DNA of 64,000 bases from a virus. A program made the position numbers and the translations under genes. Shown here piece by piece: positions 58,492-63,509 of the stretch. The notes beneath the pieces were generated by a model. It made no database searches and was not told where the DNA came from. It saw only the letters and a list, made by a program, of their open reading frames with translations. The stretch covers positions 84,236-148,235 of the IMG/VR virus record IMGVR_UViG_3300042566_000678; one strand, 5' to 3'. Position 1 is the first letter of the stretch. Every line of letters begins with the position of its first letter.

Positions 58492-58600
58492 TGCCGGTGG
58501 AGAGATTGGTTACTCACACGATGTCCTTTTCGGTTACACCACCATACTAGTATAGGTACGTCTAATGGTTGTACTTCCCATTCGTTCCGCCACACCGGCA
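58492..58600 (-). ncRNA. Closed spacer RNA S9, acceptor-like ends, 109 nt
   Basis: Ends pair as TGCCGGTG/CACCGGCA (8 bp), and the first bases (GCCGGTGTGGCGGAAC) look exactly like the start of a tRNA-Leu. No TTCRA T loop, no clear anticodon hairpin. A palindrome ATACTAGTAT and GTAC/GTAC pairing lie inside. Either a decayed tRNA or a tRNA mimic. Confidence 0.5.
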
Positions 58601-58607
58601 TATTTCT

Positions 58608-58715
58608 TTTGTAATGTCTGTACGGTTTGTGTCTTATCTACTCCTTTATACGAGCTTCAAAAGTTTCCATTTCATACATAGCGTCCGTTCCGTCATTCTT
58701 TCGAATCATTACAAA
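58608..58715 (-). ncRNA. Closed spacer RNA S3, 108 nt
   Basis: Ends pair as TTTGTAATG/CATTACAAA (9 bp). It abuts tRNA-Ala and leaves 7 bp to S9. Inner complementarity ACGG/CCGT. No ORF. Confidence 0.5.
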
Positions 58716-58716
58716 G

Positions 58717-58790
58717 TGGAGAATGTGGGATTCGAACCCACGACCTCTTGAATGCAAATCAAGCGTTCTAGCCAACTGAACTAAATCCCC
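58717..58790 (-). tRNA. tRNA-Ala(UGC)
   Basis: Acceptor GGGGATT/ATTCTCC (one mismatch), anticodon stem CTTGA/TCAAG with loop TTTGCAT, T arm GTGGG-TTCGAAT-CCCAC, A73. Confidence 0.92.
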
Positions 58791-58793
58791 ATT

Positions 58794-58901
58794 AAAGATA
58801 GCTTATGATGTTCACATTTTCCATCATAAGAAGAAACGACCAGTCAAGTTGTGAATCTTACTTTACGTTGCCTGCAACAGGTGCATCTTACTTCTATCTT
58901 T
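58794..58901 (-). ncRNA. Closed spacer RNA S4, 108 nt
   Basis: Ends pair as AAAGATAG/CTATCTTT (8 bp) and abut tRNA-Ala and tRNA-Leu. A second perfect 9-bp helix (CTTATGATG/CATCATAAG, 58802-58830) stacks directly on the closing stem; CCTG/CAGG forms a further hairpin. ATCTTACTT is repeated inside. Confidence 0.6.
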
Positions 58902-58902
58902 G

Positions 58903-58985
58903 TACTCGAAGAGGGACTTGAACCCACACGCCCATACGGACAAAACATTTTAAGTGTTTCTTGTCTACCATTCCAACATTCGAGC
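58903..58985 (-). tRNA. tRNA-Leu(UAA)
   Basis: Acceptor GCTCGAA/TTCGAGT, anticodon stem AAACA/TGTTT with loop CTTAAAA, type II variable arm, T loop TTCAAGT, A73. Confidence 0.9.
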
Positions 58986-59002
58986 AACTTATTTTAGTAT
59001 TA

Positions 59003-59033
59003 CAAATATAATAAAAATATTTTATATATCCAA
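59003..59033 (-). promoter_or_regulatory. Promoter of the left tRNA block, TTGGAT-N17-TATATTTG
   Basis: TATATTTG 59003-59010 and TTGGAT 59028-59033, 18 bp upstream of tRNA-Leu(UAA), directly after the surface lipoprotein gene. Confidence 0.75.
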
Positions 59034-59034
59034 A

Positions 59035-61218
59035 TTATTCTACATATTTTGTCCAACTATCTACATTAAAACATCCTCCACAATCGGATTTTTTTTGTAA
59101 TAATTTTTGAACGCTTTGAACTCTAATTTCCGATAAATTTGGATTGTTATAAGTATATAATCTATCTATAAAAATAGATGGTAATCCTTTAATGTTTAAA
59201 TATCTTAAATTATTATTCCAAACTAAAAACCAACTTAAAAGTGGATTTTTTGTACAATCCAATGATTCAATTTTATTATCATGCACCCAAAGTCCTTTAA
59301 GCATTGGGTTGCCACTCAAATTTAAAGCTGTCAATCTGTTATTTTGCATATACAATTGTTGCAGGTTTGGATTGTGAGTTATATCAATTGATGTTACACC
59401 TCTGGTTGTTCCGTATCCAGTTCTACCTTCTGTATTACCAAAATCCAATTCAGTTAAATTTGGATTTCTAGAAACATCAAATGTTACAATATCATTATCC
59501 CCTGCACCAAAGTATTGTAATTTTGATAATGAACTTACATCAATACTTGTCAATTTATTATCCCAAAGTGAAACCCAAGTCAGATTAGTATTTTTGGATA
59601 AATCAACACTACTAATTTCATTGTGAATAATTCTTAACCTTTGTAGATTAGGGAATGCCTCTATACCTCTGATACTTACAATACCCATAGGATTTAGGAT
59701 TTCTATGGTAGTTGCGTTTGCAATTGGTGCAGTTTTAATCCGCCCATCCAAAACAAAATCATATCCCCTATCTATTAGTGCTTGCTCAAATCTACTATCT
59801 GGCACACTCATATACTCCGGCAATGCCGATAGAGATGGTGGTGGAGTTGTTACAATTGGACCAGGTACAAATGGTGTAGATGGTGATGATGCCGTTGGTG
59901 GGGTAGGTACTATTGGTGCTACATATACCGGTGGTGGTGTATCATCCAATGTTCTGAAATTGCGTTCATCACCATATACTATACCCTTTGAGTTTATACA
60001 ATATGCTCTAATATAGTAGGTTGAATTTGGTATTAATTCATTTACATCTACCATATATCCACCCAAACCTTTCCCATATATAAGTTTTCTATCTGAAATT
60101 GTAGGTGTTTTTTCTCTACTAATAACCACACCCTTTTCAGTTACAGGTGTATTACCTTCATTTGTAACCTCACCACCAATTCTTGCACTCTTAAATGAAA
60201 TATTCCCAATATCGTTGGTAGATATTTTAGCAAATGTATAATCTAATGTTGAAAAATTGATTTCATCACCATATACAATACCCGCTTCATTTTGAGCGTA
60301 TGCTCTTACATAGTATTTAGTATTTACCTCCAATTTAGTAACTACTATTTTATATTCACCCAAGTCTGTGACTGATGATTTGAACTTTAAATCCTCCACC
60401 GATGGTTTTGGTGATTTAGATACAACTACACCACGTTCTTTCAATTCTCCCCTACCCAAATCTTTTACATTACCACTTAATGTTACCACATCTAATCCAA
60501 CATCCGTTGCAGGATTTGTTTGGATTGTAGGTAGTTTATACTCTAATGTTGAAAATGAAAGTTCTTTACCATACGATGTACCCATAGCATTTGTAGCAAA
60601 GGCACGGACATTGTACTTTGTTCCTGCTTTTAGTTTGATTACAACTAAATTGAATACACCCATACCATCACCTGTATTGAATGTACTATCGGTAGTTGTA
60701 GGTGTTTGGTTGGTACTAATGCAAAATCCTCGCTTTAATATAGGTGTTTCACCATCATCTGTAATATTACCATATAGTTTTACCGATGTTAGAGTTATAT
60801 TACCCAAACTATCGGTTGTTAAAGTTGGTAGTATATAATCACCAGTTGTAAAATTCTTTAATTGACCATATGCAATACCATATTTGTTTTTGGCGTATGC
60901 ATTATAGTAATAGGTTTTATTTGGTGTTAGTTTGGTTAGTTGTGATTTAAATATTGTAACATTTGTATCCAATTTAATGGTAGTACCATATCCACCAACA
61001 TCTGGATTAGTTGCGTAAATAAATCCACGTTCAATTGTAGGTGCATAGGGTACATCTTCTACTTTACCTACAATAAATGCTGATTTAAGTGTAACATTGG
61101 TTGCATCCTCTGTTAATACAGATGGTGGTAAATCAATAATCGTTGGTGTTAGTGCTTCTTCCTTTGCACACCCTAATAATAGGAAAATACCTATTAGACT
61201 GATTTGTAACTTTTTCAT
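59035..61218 (-). CDS. Surface lipoprotein with four FN3-like repeats and leucine-rich repeats
   Basis: 727 aa. Lipobox LLLGC (Cys17). Residues about 30-415 are four tandem repeats of some 90 aa, each ending in the same motif: YGIAYGQLKNFTT, MGTSYGKELSFST, AGIVYGDEINFST, KGIVYGDERNFRT. After a Pro-rich linker (about 425-465) the C-terminal 250 residues are leucine-rich repeats (SVDLSKNTNLTWVSLWDNKL, TELDFGN, LTALNLSGNPML). Two Cys close to the end (DCGGC). This is the design of surface adhesins. It lies inside the tRNA array with its own promoter (61243). Confidence 0.82.
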   Translation of the reverse strand: MKKLQISLIGIFLLLGCAKEEALTPTIIDLPPSVLTEDATNVTLKSAFIVGKVEDVPYAPTIERGFIYATNPDVGGYGTTIKLDTNVTIFKSQLTKLTPNKTYYYNAYAKNKYGIAYGQLKNFTTGDYILPTLTTDSLGNITLTSVKLYGNITDDGETPILKRGFCISTNQTPTTTDSTFNTGDGMGVFNLVVIKLKAGTKYNVRAFATNAMGTSYGKELSFSTLEYKLPTIQTNPATDVGLDVVTLSGNVKDLGRGELKERGVVVSKSPKPSVEDLKFKSSVTDLGEYKIVVTKLEVNTKYYVRAYAQNEAGIVYGDEINFSTLDYTFAKISTNDIGNISFKSARIGGEVTNEGNTPVTEKGVVISREKTPTISDRKLIYGKGLGGYMVDVNELIPNSTYYIRAYCINSKGIVYGDERNFRTLDDTPPPVYVAPIVPTPPTASSPSTPFVPGPIVTTPPPSLSALPEYMSVPDSRFEQALIDRGYDFVLDGRIKTAPIANATTIEILNPMGIVSIRGIEAFPNLQRLRIIHNEISSVDLSKNTNLTWVSLWDNKLTSIDVSSLSKLQYFGAGDNDIVTFDVSRNPNLTELDFGNTEGRTGYGTTRGVTSIDITHNPNLQQLYMQNNRLTALNLSGNPMLKGLWVHDNKIESLDCTKNPLLSWFLVWNNNLRYLNIKGLPSIFIDRLYTYNNPNLSEIRVQSVQKLLQKKSDCGGCFNVDSWTKYVE

Positions 61219-61242
61219 ATTTTACTTTTAGATTTTATGAAA

Positions 61243-61273
61243 CAAATATACAACATTTATTTCACAATTCCTA
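61243..61273 (-). promoter_or_regulatory. Promoter, TAGGAA-N17-TATATTTG
   Basis: TATATTTG 61243-61250 and TAGGAA 61268-61273, 25 bp upstream of the surface lipoprotein start. Confidence 0.7.
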
Positions 61274-61289
61274 ATTTTTTTAATAAAAG

Positions 61290-61359
61290 TTGCGTGTTCG
61301 GGGTTCGAACCCAATTGGCTTTCCTTATGAGAGATAGCTATTTTCCACTAATCCACGCA
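61290..61359 (-). tRNA. tRNA-Met/Ile(CAU), copy 2
   Basis: Acceptor TGCGTGG/ACACGCA (one mismatch), anticodon loop CTCATAA on an imperfect stem, T arm TTGGG-TTCGAAC-CCCGA, A73. Initiator or Ile2 identity cannot be settled by eye. Confidence 0.8.
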
Positions 61360-61362
61360 ATC

Positions 61363-61436
61363 TGGTGTGATTGAAGGGAATCGAACCCTTATTGAATGCA
61401 CCACAAACATTTGTCCTACCATTAGACGACAATCAC
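61363..61436 (-). tRNA. tRNA-His(GUG)
   Basis: Acceptor GTGATTG/CAATCAC preceded by G-1 at 61437, anticodon loop TTGTGGT, T arm AAGGG-TTCGATT-CCCTT; CCA encoded. Confidence 0.92.
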
Positions 61437-61438
61437 CG

Positions 61439-61509
61439 AGGTGAATATTGGATTTGAACCAATGTAAATGGTTTTGCAGACCACCCCCTCGCCTCTCGGG
61501 CAATTCACC
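61439..61509 (-). tRNA. tRNA-Cys(GCA)
   Basis: Acceptor GGTGAAT/ATTCACC, anticodon loop CTGCAAA, T arm ATTGG-TTCAAAT-CCAAT; N73 is U as in bacterial tRNA-Cys. Confidence 0.93.
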
Positions 61510-61514
61510 TTATG

Positions 61515-61586
61515 TAGTTCCATAGAGACTCGAACTCCAACTTTGACATCCGTAGTGTCAGGTGCTATCCATTACACCATAGAACC
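61515..61586 (-). tRNA. tRNA-Arg(ACG)
   Basis: Acceptor GGTTCTA/TGGAACT, anticodon stem TGACA/TGTCA with loop CTACGGA, T loop TTCGAGT, A73. Needs A-to-I editing of A34 for full use. Confidence 0.92.
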
Positions 61587-61591
61587 AATTG

Positions 61592-61662
61592 CACACCCAC
61601 TAGGATTCGAACCCAGAACAACGGAGTTGGAGTCCGTTATGATACCATTTCACCATAGATGC
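61592..61662 (-). tRNA. tRNA-Trp(CCA)
   Basis: Acceptor GCATCTA/TGGGTGT with G.U pairs, anticodon stem ACGGA/TCCGT with loop CTCCAAC, T arm CTGGG-TTCGAAT-CCTAG, G73. Confidence 0.92.
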
Positions 61663-61668
61663 GTATTT

Positions 61669-61732
61669 ACTTTCCAACTGAAAAAATTACCTCCAAAAAA
61701 TTTTTGGACCTTTACCCAAAAGTTGAAAAAGT
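61669..61732 (-). ncRNA. Closed spacer RNA S7, 64 nt
   Basis: Ends pair as ACTTT-CAACT with AGTTG-AAAGT (10 pairs around a small internal loop); inside is the self-complementary CCAAAAAATTTTTGG. Abuts tRNA-Trp. Confidence 0.45.
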
Positions 61733-61740
61733 GTAGGAAT

Positions 61741-61812
61741 AATACGAACATCCCCCCGTAGTGGATTCAAACCACATTTTTTTCTCGTCTGGAACGGGGG
61801 ATAATTCGTATT
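61741..61812 (-). ncRNA. Minimal tRNA-like hairpin S6 (long acceptor helix plus T arm)
   Basis: Ends pair as AATACGAA/TTCGTATT (8 bp) and continue, after a 2/1-nt internal loop, as ATCCCCC/GGGGGAT (7 bp). On the 3' side a T-arm-like hairpin GTGG-TTTGAAT-CCAC follows. There is no room for D and anticodon arms; the remaining bases form a linker with seven A. It directly precedes tRNA-Trp's spacer and abuts tRNA-Ile. It looks like a tRNA minihelix. Confidence 0.6.
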
Positions 61813-61813
61813 G

Positions 61814-61887
61814 TAGGAATAATAGGAATCGAACCTATAACCGCTGACGTATCAGGTCAGTGCTCTAACCAATTGAGCTATATTCCT
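61814..61887 (-). tRNA. tRNA-Ile(GAU)
   Basis: Acceptor AGGAATA/TATTCCT, anticodon stem CTGAC/GTCAG with loop CTGATAC, T arm ATAGG-TTCGATT-CCTAT, A73. Confidence 0.93.
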
Positions 61888-61890
61888 ATG

Positions 61891-61963
61891 TAGAGTAGGC
61901 AGGACTCGAACCTGCAACCTCACGCACCCAAAACGTGTAATCTAGCCATTGATATACTACTCT
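61891..61963 (-). tRNA. tRNA-Pro(UGG)
   Basis: Acceptor AGAGTAG/CTACTCT, anticodon loop TTTGGGT, T arm GCAGG-TTCGAGT-CCTGC, A73. Confidence 0.93.
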
Positions 61964-61969
61964 ATATTG

Positions 61970-62042
61970 TGAACCCGTTGGGAATCGAACCCAAAACCCC
62001 TACATTAAAAGTGTAGTGCTCTACCAATTGAGCTACGAGTTC
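61970..62042 (-). tRNA. tRNA-Lys(UUU)
   Basis: Acceptor GAACTCG/CGGGTTC, anticodon stem CTACA/TGTAG with loop CTTTTAA, T arm TTGGG-TTCGATT-CCCAA, A73. Confidence 0.93.
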
Positions 62043-62045
62043 TTG

Positions 62046-62122
62046 TGGTGGAACCTGTGGAAATCGAATCACACTCCTTTGGTTTTTCAGACCAACGTAC
62101 GCACCAGCTATACCAAAGTTCC
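62046..62122 (-). tRNA. tRNA-Phe(GAA)
   Basis: Acceptor GGAACTT/AGGTTCC, anticodon stem TTGGT/ACCAA with loop CTGAAAA, T loop TTCGATT on a stem that needs one bulged base; CCA encoded. Confidence 0.88.
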
Positions 62123-62127
62123 AATTG

Positions 62128-62210
62128 TGGGAGTTGATGGATTCGAACCACCTACCCATGCAGGTTACCAGATTTACAGTCTAGCGCTTAACCAATTCAG
62201 CCTAACTCCC
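62128..62210 (-). tRNA. tRNA-Tyr(GUA), copy 2
   Basis: Acceptor GGGAGTT/AACTCCC, anticodon loop CTGTAAA, long variable arm, T loop TTCGAAT, A73. A second tRNA-Tyr distinct in sequence from the copy at 58033. Confidence 0.88.
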
Positions 62211-62252
62211 CGTTCAAATCCGATTTTGATATGTAGCATCGGGAACTACCTG

Positions 62253-62325
62253 TACTCTCGATAGGATTCGAACCTATAAAACCCGGTGTCTAAAACCGGT
62301 GACTTTACCTTTTGTCCACAAGAGT
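62253..62325 (-). tRNA. tRNA with UAG anticodon, short variable loop (Leu codon CUA/CUG)
   Basis: Acceptor ACTCTTG/CGAGAGT, anticodon stem CCGGT/ACCGG with loop TTTAGAC, T arm ATAGG-TTCGAAT-CCTAT, A73. The anticodon is that of Leu, but the variable loop has only about 5 nt whereas tRNA-Leu is normally type II; the D arm (GGACAAAAGGTAAAGTC) and anticodon stem look like tRNA-Gln. Confidence 0.75.
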
Positions 62326-62337
62326 ATTTGTTGTAGT

Positions 62338-62856
62338 TTATTCATAACCCCTGTAATTTCTTAAATAAACATTTCTTTTATTATATTTTCTTTGAGAGTT
62401 ACCATTGTTTTTACTACCATAATTTTCAGTTTGTGAATGGCAATTTGGACAAAGTAATCTTAAATTATTCAAATTGTTATTATCAGAATTACCATCTATA
62501 TGGTCTAATTGTAATGTTAGTGGTCTACCATTCCATTCAGCTGATATTCCACAATCAAAACATTCATTTTTCACACTATCTTTTAGATACCTTTTAAGTG
62601 CAAAATTATTAGTAGATGTACCATTTAATATTTTTGGTAAACTTATTGTTTTACTTTTATATTCCGCACAGCATTTTGAATTACAATATTGTTTTACATA
62701 GTTATTTAATTCAGCATCACAATTTTTACATTTAGGTTTTGTTCTTCCACTTGTCCTTTTAGGATATACTTTATTGTTATATTTAGCAGCACAGCTATTT
62801 GAACAAAACTTTCTATTTTTTGGTATATCAATACCACATTCATTACATTTATTCAT
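62338..62856 (-). CDS. HNH homing-type endonuclease
   Basis: 172 aa. Two N-terminal zinc-finger-like units (NKCNECG with FCSNSCAAKYN; PKCKNCD with YCNSKCCAEY) are followed by an intact HNH domain: ECFDCG, LQLDHIDGNSDNNNL and LRLLCPNCHSQT. The basic tail (SQRKYNKRNVYLRNY) may contact DNA. Free-standing HNH nucleases in phage tRNA regions are known selfish elements that cut tRNA-less relatives. Lies between tRNA(UAG) and tRNA-Val. Confidence 0.92.
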   Translation of the reverse strand: MNKCNECGIDIPKNRKFCSNSCAAKYNNKVYPKRTSGRTKPKCKNCDAELNNYVKQYCNSKCCAEYKSKTISLPKILNGTSTNNFALKRYLKDSVKNECFDCGISAEWNGRPLTLQLDHIDGNSDNNNLNNLRLLCPNCHSQTENYGSKNNGNSQRKYNKRNVYLRNYRGYE

Positions 62857-62882
62857 TTTCGAACTATTTAGTGTTATACCTA

Positions 62883-62913
62883 TAAATATACACTTATATA
62901 TTCAAACAACAAT
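62883..62913 (-). promoter_or_regulatory. Possible promoter, ATTGTT-N17-TATATTTA
   Basis: TATATTTA 62883-62890 with TTG near 62908-62913; 27 bp upstream of the HNH start. The 14 bp ATATTTATAGGTAT just downstream is also found before the gene at 56551. Confidence 0.45.
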
Positions 62914-62920
62914 TTTATTG

Positions 62921-62994
62921 TGATGGGTACAGGATTTGAACCTGTAAACCTCTTGGATGTAAGCCAAGCGCTCTACCAATTGAGCTAACCCACC
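62921..62994 (-). tRNA. tRNA-Val(UAC)
   Basis: Acceptor GGTGGGT/ACCCATC, anticodon stem CTTGG/CCAAG with loop CTTACAT, T arm ACAGG-TTCAAAT-CCTGT, A73. Confidence 0.93.
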
Positions 62995-63026
62995 ATTTCA
63001 CCATTATGTCAAAGAACTTATTCTTG

Positions 63027-63098
63027 CGTTGGTAATAGGACTCGAACCTATAATCTTCCGGTTAACAGCCGGGCGCTTCACCATTAAGCTATACCAAC
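63027..63098 (-). tRNA. tRNA-Asn(GUU)
   Basis: Acceptor GTTGGTA/TACCAAC, anticodon loop CTGTTAA, T arm ATAGG-TTCGAGT-CCTAT, G73. It begins 5 bp after a terminator. Confidence 0.92.
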
Positions 63099-63133
63099 AA
63101 AAAAACCCCTAACTTTTTTACAAGTCAGGGGTT
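63097..63133 (-). terminator. Rho-independent terminator
   Basis: AACCCCT/AGGGGTT plus ACTT/AAGT (63104-63133) and seven T on the minus strand. It ends the 47-aa gene and precedes tRNA-Asn. Confidence 0.9.
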
Positions 63134-63160
63134 GTTTTAATTTAAGTATGTAGTTTGGTT

Positions 63161-63304
63161 TTATCCCAAGTCTACATCATTTAATATTGTTACCCCTAAC
63201 TGTGTTTTAATTCCTTTCGAACTAAAATCACACACGCGATTGCCTACCCATGCCAAAGTTGACATCGGTTGATAAGTAATCGTATGTAGGTTAAGAGTTT
63301 TCAT
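63161..63304 (-). CDS. Small 47-aa protein inside the tRNA array
   Basis: ATG 63304: MKTLNLHTITYQPMSTLAWV, GNRVCDFSSKG and GVTILNDVDLG. Mixed composition with one Cys, no TM segment. It has an AT-rich leader (63305-63360) with no clear consensus promoter, and a strong terminator after the stop. Being a terminated single gene supports that it is real. Function unknown. Confidence 0.6.
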   Translation of the reverse strand: MKTLNLHTITYQPMSTLAWVGNRVCDFSSKGIKTQLGVTILNDVDLG

Positions 63305-63361
63305 TTCTTTATTTATAATAATATATATGTAATTTTTTTATTTTTAATTAAATTATTTTAG

Positions 63362-63432
63362 AGCGGTGGGATGGAATTGAACCACCTCATCCGACCTGGA
63401 CGGCCGGTATGCTACCGTAACACTTCCACCGC
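63362..63432 (-). tRNA. tRNA-Gly(UCC)-like, altered anticodon loop
   Basis: Acceptor GCGGTGG/CCACCGC, anticodon stem CCGGC/GTCGG with loop CGTCCAG, T arm GGTGG-TTCAATT-CCATC. Position 33 is G instead of the near-universal U, and C32 could pair with G38. Possibly non-functional in translation. Confidence 0.7.
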
Positions 63433-63438
63433 TTGTGG

Positions 63439-63508
63439 AGCGAAACAAAGGAATCAAACCTCCTCTTCTCTACGGATGTAGAGTGTGCTATCGTTACACC
63501 AATCTCGC
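63439..63508 (-). tRNA. tRNA-like, 6-nt anticodon loop
   Basis: Acceptor GCGAGAT/GTTTCGC with G.U pairs, D arm like the preceding Gly tRNA, T loop TTTGATT. The anticodon hairpin CTCTAC-ATCC-GTAGAG closes down to 4-6 nt, so a normal 7-nt loop with U33 cannot be drawn. UCC is the nearest anticodon. Confidence 0.6.
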
Positions 63509-63509
63509 T

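Noticed and set aside
62869-62890. T4 late promoter TATAAATA (also near 56558, 35239 and 22809)
   Set aside because: The sequence reads TATAAATA only on the plus strand, opposite to the genes; on the coding strand it is better explained as TATATTTA -7 boxes.
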